From Candidatus Baldrarchaeota archaeon (GTDB lineage Archaea > Asgardarchaeota > Baldrarchaeia > Baldrarchaeales > DXJG01), in contig JAUQZC010000154.1 in assembly GCA_030587435.1 (NCBI GenBank), positions 1 through 26,400 of the forward strand: a stretch of 26,400 bases of DNA. The letters run 5' to 3'. Every line of letters begins with the position of its first letter. Position 1 is the first letter of the stretch. Shown one piece after another: positions 8,954 through 15,977 of this stretch. The notes beneath the pieces were generated by a model. It ran no database searches, had not been told where the DNA came from, and worked only from the letters and a program-made list of their open reading frames with translations. The position numbers were made by a program, and so were the translations under genes.

Positions 8954-9922
8954 TCACCCCTCTACTTTCCAGTATCTTTCTAGTCCACCATCAGGTGTTA
9001 TGTCTATTATGAACCCCCTTAGAACACCTGACATATATTCGCTTCCAGGGTTAACCACAACTGTTTTTCCTATTTTGTCGGATGCGTAACTTTCGTGTAT
9101 GTGACCATGCAACCCCATGAGTGGCTGGTATTTTTCGTGGAATTTTCTAATAGATTTGCTTCCTACGTGCTCGTATACCGGTGTGCCAGCATAGGTTACG
9201 GGTTTTAGATGCTTGTCCAGTTTTGGAGCTACGTCAAGCTTTGTGTTATAGGGTGGGCAATGGAAGTTACATAGTACATGATCCCAGTCTACGCTTACCT
9301 GATTAGCAAGTTTTTCTAATCTTTTCCATAATCCTTTTTCACTATCTTCTCTGGGCGTGTTCCACGGCGTTGGGTTAACATAGTCAAAGCTTATCATCTC
9401 ATATCCTGGTAGACCTGGAATTTCAACTGCCTTTCCAAGTGGATATATTATGTTTTCATACTCTTTATCGAACTCTTTAATTACTTCATCTATGTACAGT
9501 TCATCGTCGTTTCCTGGCATTACATAGAGTGTTATGTCTTTTCCGAGTGTTTCAACTGCCATATTAAGCCAGTTTCTCAGTCTTTCACACATGAGTTCCT
9601 CAAAAAGTTTGTCGACTTTTTTAGGATTCGCTTGAAGTTCTCTTACTTCTTCTGGTGTCATTATTTTGGAATAGTATCCAAGATCTGCAATTCTTTGCTG
9701 CATTTTCTTTACTTCTTCCATGCTATGTAGTTCCCAATTCCTACCGACAACTTTGCATGTCCATAGGTTGTCTTTTTTCTGAATTATTGGGATAACGCTT
9801 TTACCTGTTAAATCACCACAGAAAAGAACTACCTGCGCACCTCTCTGCTTTGGAGTATTCAACCACTTTCTCCATACGAGATCACTACCGTGAACATCGG
9901 TAGAAAAGAAAAACCTAACCAT
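8954..9922 (-). CDS. calcineurin-like metallophosphoesterase
   Basis: All five metal-binding blocks of the family appear in order in 322 residues: D9-x-H11 (STDVHGS), G-D-L-T-G (36-40), P-G-N-D-D-E in the middle, F-H-C-P-P, and G-H-I-H-E near the end. The enzyme should be an active di-metal phosphomonoesterase or phosphodiesterase in the cytoplasm (no signal peptide). An insert of about 90 residues between the second and third blocks is helical and charged. Substrate specificity cannot be deduced. Its stop codon overlaps the ribosome-binding site of the nucleotidyltransferase-fold gene downstream, making a two-gene unit. Confidence 0.88.
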   Translation of the reverse strand: MVRFFFSTDVHGSDLVWRKWLNTPKQRGAQVVLFCGDLTGKSVIPIIQKKDNLWTCKVVGRNWELHSMEEVKKMQQRIADLGYYSKIMTPEEVRELQANPKKVDKLFEELMCERLRNWLNMAVETLGKDITLYVMPGNDDELYIDEVIKEFDKEYENIIYPLGKAVEIPGLPGYEMISFDYVNPTPWNTPREDSEKGLWKRLEKLANQVSVDWDHVLCNFHCPPYNTKLDVAPKLDKHLKPVTYAGTPVYEHVGSKSIRKFHEKYQPLMGLHGHIHESYASDKIGKTVVVNPGSEYMSGVLRGFIIDITPDGGLERYWKVEG

Positions 9923-10112
9923 TTTAACACCCCATATACTTCGAATAGCACGTTTTGCACATACACTATATTCTTATGAGATTACATTTAATTGGATTTA
10001 TATCGTTCTCTTTTTATACTTTTTTAATATGGATTTCTAACTGATATTAAATAGTCTGAATTCTTTCAGACAATCCGACGTTTATACTTTACGATTGCAA
10101 ATGTAATTGTTA

Positions 10113-10267
10113 TGGTGCGGGGGGTGGGATTTGAACCCACGTAGGCTTGCGCGGTCATATTCCTCTACGCCAGCGGATCTTGAGTTTCGGCCAGATATTT
10201 TAAATCTTGTCCGCCGCCTTTGATCGAGCCCCTTGTTTTGTCTTTGACCTGGCTCGGCCACCCCCGC
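10113..10267 (-). tRNA. tRNA-Leu(CAA) with three apparent introns, CCA encoded
   Basis: The minus strand carries a class II leucine tRNA interrupted three times. Acceptor GCGGGGG (10267-10261) pairs with CCCCCGC, the T-arm is GTGGG-TTCAAAT-CCCAC, and CCA is encoded at 10115-10113. Intron 1 (about 24 nt, near 10241-10218) lies in the D-arm; its edges are ambiguous by up to 6 nt because TCAAAG is repeated at both ends. Intron 2 (25 nt, near 10209-10185) lies at position 31/32 or 32/33 and contains an AGAT/ATCT hairpin; removal leaves GCGGA-CTCAAGA-TCCGC with anticodon CAA at 10182-10180. Intron 3 (18 nt, 10164-10147) is in the variable arm: central helix GCGT/GCGC flanked by bulges AGA and AAG, cut after the second base of each, restores a variable arm closed by GTA/TAC. 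Confidence 0.9.
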
Positions 10268-10300
10268 ACAGTCCATTTTATCTACATTGTATGTGATTAT

Positions 10301-10308
10301 AATTTATA
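10301..10308 (-). promoter_or_regulatory. TATA-like box upstream of tRNA-Leu
   Basis: The minus strand reads TATAAATT at 10308-10301, about 34-41 nt upstream of the tRNA 5' end, the spacing expected for an archaeal tRNA promoter with a short leader. It overlaps the outer edge of the A/T palindrome at 10308-10340. Confidence 0.45.
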
Positions 10309-10340
10309 TTTATTTTTATTTTTTAAAAATAAAAATAAAT
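10308..10340. repeat. near-perfect 16-bp A/T palindrome between divergent genes
   Basis: Arms at 10308-10323 and 10325-10340 are exact reverse complements around one unpaired T, built only of A and T. The element lies between the tRNA-Leu TATA-like box and the TATA box of the m5C methyltransferase gene (TTTATAAAG, 10340-10348). It may be a shared regulator or architectural-protein site, or simply a by-product of paired A/T-rich promoters. Confidence 0.6.
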
Positions 10341-10348
10341 TTATAAAG
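10340..10348 (+). promoter_or_regulatory. TATA box of the m5C methyltransferase gene
   Basis: TTTATAAAG preceded by an A-rich BRE-like stretch lies 58-66 nt upstream of the ATG at 10406. Transcription would start near 10370-10375, giving a short leader. Confidence 0.5.
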
Positions 10349-10405
10349 GTGTTGTGTTTCGAGGTTGTTCGAAAGCTAGCTGATTATTAAGTTTAGAAAC
10401 AGGAC

Positions 10406-11629
10406 ATGCAGTTTATCAGAGGGTTATGCGGTTTGAACAACTTGCACGGAAATGCAGAAAGATTGGCGGTAAAGTATCGGTTTCCCGTCGAAGTTGTTGC
10501 AAGGTGGTTAGAAAGATACGGGAGGAGAACAGAAAATATTTTGGCTGCTTTAAGGACTCCTCCTCGTAAGTTTTCGATCCGTGTAAATTTACTGAAATCC
10601 ATGCCCGAAGATGTTGCCAATTTTTTAGAAAGAAATGGATATAGGATCGAGTTACATGGCGACTTGAATGAGGTTATCTTTTTGAGAATAGAGGGCCCTT
10701 TTGATCTTCCTGAGGTTGAAAAGACTGTAATTGCTGACAAGAAGGCTGCTGAGAGTGTTTTGATGGGTGCTCATTTATTTGCTCCAGGGGTTTTGCAGGC
10801 TAAGGGTGTTAGGAAGGGAGATGAAGTTGCGGTTGTAGATGAATATGGGCAGATTGTTGGTGTTGGAATTGCCATGATGGATGGTGTAGAAATGGTTAAG
10901 GTTGGTAGGGGAGTGGCTGTGAAGATTACTCGATCTCTTTTTCGCGTTCCAAGTTTGAGGGGCTCGGAGATTTTTGAGAAGGGTTTAGTTTACCCTCAGA
11001 GTTTTCCTGCTATTGTAGCTGGGAGGGTTTTGGAACCTGAACCTGGAGATTTTGTTGTGGATATGTGCGCTGCTCCTGGTGGCAAAGCCTCGCATATTGC
11101 TCAATTGATGAATAATTGTGGTAAGATACTTGCTGTTGACAGATCTGAAACTAAAATTAGAGGGTTAGAAGAAAATTTAGCGAGACTTGGTGTGAAAATT
11201 GTTAGTACATACGTAGGCGATGCCAGAGAACTCCCCATTAAGTTTCCCTCTCTTAAGGCTGATAAAGTGCTTTTGGACCCTCCTTGCTCCGCTTTGGGTG
11301 TTCGACCGAAACTTTATGAAACACGGAGTGTGAGAGATATTTTGGCGTTATCTGCTTATCAGCGGTCCTTCCTCCGGGCAGCAGCTAAAATACTTAAAAA
11401 GGGAGGTGTTCTCGTTTATAGTACCTGTACTCTTAGTCCTGAAGAAAACGAGCTAAATGTAAAGTATGCTATAGAAGAGTTGGGTTTAGAACTTGAGGAA
11501 CAGAAGTATTTTTATGGTTGTAAAGGAGAGAAATTTATTTCACAGTATGATCTGGTTCAGAGGTTTTACCCTGATTTGAATGATACTCCTGGTTTTTTCA
11601 TCGCCAGATTTAGAAAAACTTTTGATTAA
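10406..11629 (+). CDS. PUA-containing RNA (cytosine-C5) methyltransferase, NSUN6/RsmB type
   Basis: This 407-residue enzyme transfers a methyl group from SAM to C5 of a cytosine in tRNA or rRNA. An N-terminal RNA-binding region (1-105) is followed by a PUA domain at about 107-180 (FAPGVL...GDEVAVVD...GVGIAMM). The catalytic Rossmann domain carries motif I DMCAAPGGKASH (219-230), motif IV DPPCSALG (291-298, C294) and motif VI STCTLSPEENE (339-349, C341). The two cysteines are the release/catalytic pair of m5C enzymes. The inserted PUA domain is the architecture of NSUN6-like archaeal proteins, which act on tRNA; the exact target base is inference. AGG precedes the ATG closely. Codons end largely in T or G. 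Its last 4 bases overlap, tail to tail, the end of the PRTase-regulator gene. Confidence 0.92.
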   Translation: MQFIRGLCGLNNLHGNAERLAVKYRFPVEVVARWLERYGRRTENILAALRTPPRKFSIRVNLLKSMPEDVANFLERNGYRIELHGDLNEVIFLRIEGPFDLPEVEKTVIADKKAAESVLMGAHLFAPGVLQAKGVRKGDEVAVVDEYGQIVGVGIAMMDGVEMVKVGRGVAVKITRSLFRVPSLRGSEIFEKGLVYPQSFPAIVAGRVLEPEPGDFVVDMCAAPGGKASHIAQLMNNCGKILAVDRSETKIRGLEENLARLGVKIVSTYVGDARELPIKFPSLKADKVLLDPPCSALGVRPKLYETRSVRDILALSAYQRSFLRAAAKILKKGGVLVYSTCTLSPEENELNVKYAIEELGLELEEQKYFYGCKGEKFISQYDLVQRFYPDLNDTPGFFIARFRKTFD

Positions 11630-12255
11630 CGAGTTACTTGTATTAGTCTGAGAAGGTATTTTACTGGTACTCCATTAAGCTCATCTGAGCACTTTTTATC
11701 TATTAGGACTAGTATTCCTACTGGTTTGGCTTCTAGCTCTCTTAAGCTTTCTACAGCATGTTTTATCACTGCTCCTGTTGTAATTACATCGCTGACAACT
11801 AAAGTTTTTTTGTTTTTAACCGTTGCAAACGAAGGACTTATAATTCCTGTAATTCGCCTCTCCTCTTTAGTTGGTTCTAAACTAGGTCTTGGTCTTATGA
11901 TTGCAAATTCCTTTTTTAGTTCTTCTGCTATTTGTAGAGCAAGCGGTACTCCTCCCGTCTCTAATCCAGCTATTACTTCAGGTTCTTCTATTTCTCCTCT
12001 AATTATTAGTTCTTGTAGGAAGTCTGCCATTGCCTTTCCTACGTATTTTAGTCTTGTTACGTTTCTGCCAAGATTGCTCCAATCCACGTATATGTCTCCC
12101 ATTGCTGTTATTCTTTCTTTTTCTCTTTCTGCATGTAATACAAGCCATATTGCAGTATCTCTTTGCACATTTAACGCATTTGCTATTTCTTCGGTTGTTA
12201 ATCCTTTATTTTTAAGTTCTTTGGCTTTTTCTATTAACTCCTTTAAACTCTTCAT
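11626..12255 (-). CDS. HTH-phosphoribosyltransferase protein (PyrE-like, GfcR-type regulator)
   Basis: A 209-residue fusion of an N-terminal helix-turn-helix (about 19-40, LTTEEIANALNVQRDTAIWL) with an orotate-phosphoribosyltransferase-like domain. The PRPP-binding loop is TLVVSDVITTGA (151-162), with Ser in place of the usual first Asp of VVDDVITTG. Archaeal proteins of this architecture are annotated as orotate phosphoribosyltransferase-like, and one haloarchaeal member, GfcR, regulates glycolytic genes, so a PRPP- or nucleotide-sensing transcription regulator is more likely than an enzyme. The start overlaps the 3' end of nob1 by 44 nt. It ends the nadK-nob1 unit and is convergent with the m5C methyltransferase gene. 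What it regulates here is unknown. Confidence 0.85.
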   Translation of the reverse strand: MKSLKELIEKAKELKNKGLTTEEIANALNVQRDTAIWLVLHAEREKERITAMGDIYVDWSNLGRNVTRLKYVGKAMADFLQELIIRGEIEEPEVIAGLETGGVPLALQIAEELKKEFAIIRPRPSLEPTKEERRITGIISPSFATVKNKKTLVVSDVITTGAVIKHAVESLRELEAKPVGILVLIDKKCSDELNGVPVKYLLRLIQVTR

Positions 12256-12784
12256 TTTCTTTACCCCTTAATAACTTCTTTTTAACCGCTTTCCTTTTTA
12301 TTTTTTCACCACACACATCACATATCTCAGCAGCATAACTTGTCGGAAACCGTTTTCCACATGCCGGACAGTAAATTTCCCAAGAAATAAGATACTTAAT
12401 ACCTTTTTGAACTAGGGAAACGAAGTTTATGGTCAATTTCTTTGCTACGTTTTGAATAGCATAATCATCTGATACAATGGTTGTTTTAAACCCCTTATTT
12501 TTATATTCAAGAGCTAATGCTAATATTTGTTTATCTGTTTCTGAGATATAAGGTAGGTCTCCAGTTTCACCTGCTACATGTTCAACTATTTTAATCGATC
12601 TTGTGCTTGGAGACTTTATTTCAATTTTTTGAGACTGAATATAAGTTTCGATGATATTTTTTATTTTTTCGTCCAGAATTTCATTTAATACTCCTGGAAC
12701 AGTAATATATTTGCCGTTTGGCAGGTAGAAGTAGAATTTTCCTATAAAAGCAGATGCATCGAGGATTAAAACTTTTTTATTCAA
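12212..12784 (-). CDS. nob1: rRNA maturation endonuclease Nob1
   Basis: Nob1 cuts the 3' end of 16S rRNA during small-subunit maturation. The PIN nuclease domain opens with VLILDASAFI (D9), continues with GVLNEI, SETDKQILALA and TIVSDDYAIQN, giving the expected acidic residues. A zinc ribbon follows (CPAC...CDVCGEKIKRK). I place the start at TTG 12784, giving 190 residues and MNKKVLILDASAF, because archaeal Nob1 proteins begin only a few residues before the first Asp; a TTG at 12835 is possible but would overlap nadK by 59 nt. With the chosen start the overlap with the nadK stop is 8 nt, indicating translational coupling. The basic C-terminus overlaps the start of the PRTase-regulator gene. 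Confidence 0.92.
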   Translation of the reverse strand: MNKKVLILDASAFIGKFYFYLPNGKYITVPGVLNEILDEKIKNIIETYIQSQKIEIKSPSTRSIKIVEHVAGETGDLPYISETDKQILALALEYKNKGFKTTIVSDDYAIQNVAKKLTINFVSLVQKGIKYLISWEIYCPACGKRFPTSYAAEICDVCGEKIKRKAVKKKLLRGKENEEFKGVNRKSQRT

Positions 12785-13625
12785 TATCTTCGCCTCTATA
12801 AAGCAGTCTTTTTCTGATTCTCCTGTATATGTCAACAGGTTTTATTCTTATGAATAAGACCGGGACATTTGACTTTGTTATTTTTATTACTGCTCTCACA
12901 GGGAGTGAATATCGAAATTGGCCGTCAATTACCAATAGTGCTTCAGTACTGGGTTTTAGCAGCTTTATTGTTACAGTGCTCTCTAATGGGACGACAAGGG
13001 ATTTTAGTGTGAATCCTAAGGGGCAGATAGGAGTTATAATGAATGCTTTGACTCTCGGATCAATAATTGCTCCTCCAGCTGACAGCGCATATGCAGTGGA
13101 TCCCGTTGGCGTTGCAACTAGTAAACCGTCTGCTTTTTCTGTTACCAACGTCTCTCCGTCAATTTCGATTAAAAAATGAAGTAGTTTTGCAGGTTGTTTT
13201 GATGTAACTAAAACTTCATTTAATGCATCGGGAAGTTTTTCTCCATTGATTATGGGAGAAAGCCTTTCACATCGTTCTATTTCAAAATCACCATTTAAGA
13301 CTTTTTCAAGAGCGTTTATGGATTCATGTGGTTCAACTTCTGTTAGAAAACCTAGAGTACCCATATTAATTGAAAATATTGGGCATTCTCTTTTAAGACG
13401 CCCTGCTGTCATTAAAACTGTTCCATCTCCTCCAATCGTTATTATTAAGTCGGCGTGTACTTCTTCTAATGGTTGAAAATTAACATTACATTTAACTTTA
13501 TTAAAAAGTTCTTTATCTAGAATTACCTTTATGTCTTTAGACTGAAGATAATTTACTATATTTTCAATTAGTTTAACGGCCTCGATTTTGTCCAGTCGCG
13601 ATGTAATTGCTACCTTTTTAATCAT
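12777..13625 (-). CDS. nadK: NAD kinase
   Basis: A 282-residue ATP- or polyphosphate-NAD kinase that makes NADP. The diagnostic GGDGT motif lies at 65-69 (TIGGDGTVL), NE at 136-137, and the NAD-binding TPTGSTAYALSAGG at 172-185. Length is normal for archaeal enzymes. A clear ribosome-binding site, AGGTGA, precedes the ATG by about 7 nt. It is the first gene of a minus-strand cluster with nob1 and the HTH-PRTase gene. The mix of NADP supply, rRNA maturation and a PRPP-linked regulator may reflect nucleotide metabolism or only shared transcription. Confidence 0.96.
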   Translation of the reverse strand: MIKKVAITSRLDKIEAVKLIENIVNYLQSKDIKVILDKELFNKVKCNVNFQPLEEVHADLIITIGGDGTVLMTAGRLKRECPIFSINMGTLGFLTEVEPHESINALEKVLNGDFEIERCERLSPIINGEKLPDALNEVLVTSKQPAKLLHFLIEIDGETLVTEKADGLLVATPTGSTAYALSAGGAIIDPRVKAFIITPICPLGFTLKSLVVPLESTVTIKLLKPSTEALLVIDGQFRYSLPVRAVIKITKSNVPVLFIRIKPVDIYRRIRKRLLYRGEDIE

Positions 13626-14040
13626 TAAACTTCACCTTCTAACACTTTAAAGAGTACATAGAATCTAATGCCCTTACTTAAACTTGCAAGGTAGTATTAC
13701 TTTTCGCTTCTTAAATCATATATCTTTGTTTTTCTTAGTGTTAAAATACTAAGCGCAAACTGTTGATACTTCTTTAGGATATAGACTAAGCGATGTGCCA
13801 ATTTTTGGGTGTATGTCTTAGTTTTCGTTATCTTTGGCTTTGGTTTAAATTTTAACTAAATTTACAGGTTAATTATGGAAAAATATTGCTGTATGATTTA
13901 AAAATTGACTATAAATTTATTTGGGAGTGGTTATTTTAGGTTAACGAAACTTTTAGGTAATCATGTTGACGAAGAACTATATTAACTAGTAACCTTAAAA
14001 ACGGTTTGATCTTTAATTAGATGGACAAAAGGTGATGTTG
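13626..14040. other. long gene-free stretch between divergent nadK and aIF5A
   Basis: About 415 bases without a supportable gene on either strand. It must hold both divergent promoters. The best plus-strand candidate is CCTTAAAAACGG near 13992-14003, about 30 nt before the aIF5A leader; another T/A box, ACTATAAATTTA, lies near 13909-13920. On the minus strand, TTTAAG near 13677-13682 and TTTAAAG near 13642-13648 are weak candidates. I looked for C/D-box sRNA motifs (TGATGA and CTGA) and found no properly spaced pair. A small RNA with no such signature cannot be excluded. Confidence 0.4.
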
Positions 14041-14442
14041 ATGTCGTCCAAAGTAGTGGGTGTTGGAACTTTAAAGGAAGGAAGCTACATAATAATCGAT
14101 GGAGAACCGTGTAAAATAGTGAGCCTAGAAAAAAGTAAACCAGGGAAGCATGGGGCGGCAAAAGCTAGAATTGTTGCGATAGGATTATTCGACGGCGTAA
14201 AGAGGAGTATAATAAAGCCTGTCGATGCTAAGATAGAGGTTCCTGTCGTAAATAAGCGTGTAGGCCAGGTTATCTCACTTAGACCCTTAATGATTATGGA
14301 TTTAGAAAATCCAGAGATATTTTTCGAAACAGAGATGCCTGAGGATCGGGAACTTGCAGCAAAGTTAAAAGAAGGCGCCCAAGTAGAGTATTGGGATATT
14401 TTAGGTAGGAAAAAGATTGTCCGCGTAAAGTCAACAGGATAG
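14041..14442 (+). CDS. eif5a: translation factor aIF5A
   Basis: The archaeal homologue of eIF5A/EF-P, which helps the ribosome through difficult peptide bonds. The hypusination loop KSKPGKHGAAKA is intact, with the modifiable lysine at about residue 36 (GKHG). The N-terminal SH3-like domain is followed by an OB-fold domain ending near the C-terminus, and 133 residues is the normal archaeal length. I chose ATG 14041 because GGTGAT (14031-14036) is a good ribosome-binding site 4 nt upstream; GTG 14032 and ATG 14035 fall within it. No deoxyhypusine synthase gene is in the window. Confidence 0.96.
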   Translation: MSSKVVGVGTLKEGSYIIIDGEPCKIVSLEKSKPGKHGAAKARIVAIGLFDGVKRSIIKPVDAKIEVPVVNKRVGQVISLRPLMIMDLENPEIFFETEMPEDRELAAKLKEGAQVEYWDILGRKKIVRVKSTG

Positions 14443-14532
14443 ATTGCCATGTCCGATGAAGAAAAGGGACTAGCCTGATAAAATGATGAACTCTATGAGT
14501 ACTGAGGACCTTTGTATTCTAAACTTATTTTG

Positions 14533-14994
14533 CTATTTTATTTCAATGCGGAACTTTTTGATTTTCTTTGGAAGTTTGATTTCTAATATTCCATGTTTAA
14601 ATCTTGCTTGGGCTCTTTTCGGATCAACTTTGCTTGGCAGTTTTATAAGTTTTTTAAACTTGTGAAATTCGACTTCATGTTGGACTGTACCCCATCGATT
14701 AAATTTTATACTTCTTTTCATGTCAGCTTGAATTTCCAGGGTATCTGTAGTTGCATTCAATTTTATGGCATCCTTATCTACGCATGGTAGGTCCACTGTT
14801 ACGATAATATAGTCTTCAGTTTCCTGGATATCTACAAGTGGTTCTAGGCATTTTTCTCTTAGATCAAACATGGGTCTTTCTGTTTCGAAGGTTTCAAAAA
14901 TCTCTTCAAATGTGTCTCTAATTCTCTGTCTTACGTCTTCGAAAATATCATATATTCTTTCAAAGATGTCCTTTCTTCTTTCTTTCTCCCCCAC
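14533..14994 (-). CDS. hsp20: small heat shock protein, Hsp20/alpha-crystallin family
   Basis: A cytoplasmic ATP-independent holdase. A charged helical N-terminal arm (ERIYDIFEDVRQRIRD...) precedes the alpha-crystallin domain, with strands such as PLVDIQETEDYIIVTVDLP, a turn at VDKDAIKLNATTDTLEIQAD, and the conserved end HGILEIKLPKK. The product ends soon after, with FRIEIK. I prefer GTG 14994 (153 residues) because GGGGTGA lies 5 nt upstream; ATG 15018 is the alternative, has no ribosome-binding site, and would overlap the PAC2 gene by 8 nt. Either way the gene directly follows the PAC2 gene and is probably co-transcribed. Confidence 0.92.
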   Translation of the reverse strand: MGEKERRKDIFERIYDIFEDVRQRIRDTFEEIFETFETERPMFDLREKCLEPLVDIQETEDYIIVTVDLPCVDKDAIKLNATTDTLEIQADMKRSIKFNRWGTVQHEVEFHKFKKLIKLPSKVDPKRAQARFKHGILEIKLPKKIKKFRIEIK

Positions 14995-15010
14995 TTTACT
15001 CACCCCTTGG

Positions 15011-15769
15011 TTAAACATACATCATTGGCGGAATACCATGTTCCTGCGATTTACCCATTCGAGCCATTGTTTGCGAAGTTGTTCTCATCAGGTCTCTTAA
15101 CCTTATTCTAAGTTCCTCCGCCTTTTCTAAGAGCGGCTTAATATCTAGGTCTACATCTAATATTTTTGATAATATTGTTACTACAGATGCAGCGGCTCCT
15201 GGATCAGGGTAGCGGGCGAAAGCTTGGGCGGATAGAAGCAAAGCGTTTAAGTCACTGTTGTAACATTCCATAAATATCGCTGCGTAGGGACCTACCATCA
15301 TTCCCTCTTCTAATTTCTTAATTTGAAGTTGTTCAACTATTTTTTCCGCTTTTTCACCGCAAACAGCCGCGAAGACTTCTGGAGTTTCGAGATCCATTCT
15401 GTTCGGTACAGGTAGGCCGCCTATCATCAGGATTATGTCAGCTTTGTTTTCCTTAGCCCAATTAACTATTTTGGCTGAAAGTGGGAACATAGCTGCAGGT
15501 GGAATGGGTATTTCGGATAGAATTAGAAATATTTTATCGTGACTATAGATTCTAACTGGGAAAGATGGTTTTCCTTTGTGGAGGATTATTAACGGTGGAA
15601 AAAGCGGGGAGCGAAAATATCCCACTTCTTCCATTTTCAAGGTTTCTACCAAAAACATACTTGCGATTGTTCCAACTAGACCAACTTCCGGAAATCCAAG
15701 TATAATCTTAGAGTTTTCAGCGTTTATTGTTTTTTTCTGTATAATATCTATTACGTTTTTTCCCTCCAT
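15011..15769 (-). CDS. PAC2-family protein (proteasome assembly chaperone-like) with C-terminal HbYX motif
   Basis: This 252-residue protein has the PAC2 fold signature: KIILGFPEVGLVGTIAS (residues 21-37), a second block SEIPIPP, IGGLPVPNR, the helix-rich GPYAAIF...ALLLSAQ segment, and a C-terminal coiled helix. The family (COG2047 group) includes archaeal proteins that bind the 20S proteasome or help its assembly. The last three residues, M-Y-V, fit the hydrophobic-Tyr-any (HbYX) motif that docks factors into the proteasome alpha ring. GGTG lies about 6 nt before the ATG. It heads a two-gene unit with Hsp20 and is divergent from SRP54. A proteostasis role is well supported; direct proteasome binding is inference. 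Confidence 0.87.
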   Translation of the reverse strand: MEGKNVIDIIQKKTINAENSKIILGFPEVGLVGTIASMFLVETLKMEEVGYFRSPLFPPLIILHKGKPSFPVRIYSHDKIFLILSEIPIPPAAMFPLSAKIVNWAKENKADIILMIGGLPVPNRMDLETPEVFAAVCGEKAEKIVEQLQIKKLEEGMMVGPYAAIFMECYNSDLNALLLSAQAFARYPDPGAAASVVTILSKILDVDLDIKPLLEKAEELRIRLRDLMRTTSQTMARMGKSQEHGIPPMMYV

Positions 15770-15810
15770 ATTTTACACCACTTAGATTGATATTTCACTA
15801 TTTTATCCTT

Positions 15811-15830
15811 AGTTTTTAAGGCTTAAAACT
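15811..15830. promoter_or_regulatory. near-palindromic divergent promoter of the PAC2 and SRP54 genes
   Basis: The sequence AGTTTTTAAG-GCTTAAAACT is almost self-complementary (one extra T in the left arm). It gives a TATA-like CTTAAAAAC on the minus strand toward the PAC2 gene, about 45 nt from its ATG, and CTTAAAAC on the plus strand toward SRP54. One site could set both promoters. This is inference from sequence. Confidence 0.35.
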
Positions 15831-15977
15831 TTACCTCAATTTTTAATAGTGTATAGACGTATGACTGTAGTTGATGAATATTCTTACTATTCGATTTATC
15901 CTTACCATAAAGAAATGTTTTTATTTAGCATTGAACTTCAAATGTATGGTTTTACTTCTTTAAAAGGGGTTGGCATC

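Noticed and set aside
10147..10164. Reading the 18-nt insert as part of an unusually long variable loop instead of an intron
   Set aside because: The insert has bulges and a central helix that place both cuts exactly where a normal variable arm results; kept as a lesser alternative.
10082..10276. Open frame across tRNA-Leu
   Set aside because: It lies entirely over the interrupted tRNA gene on the same strand.
15849..15977. 43-codon N-terminal extension of SRP54
   Set aside because: SRP54 proteins begin at the MVLENLG-type start; the extension is unlike the family and lies in the promoter region, and TTG 15978 has a ribosome-binding motif.
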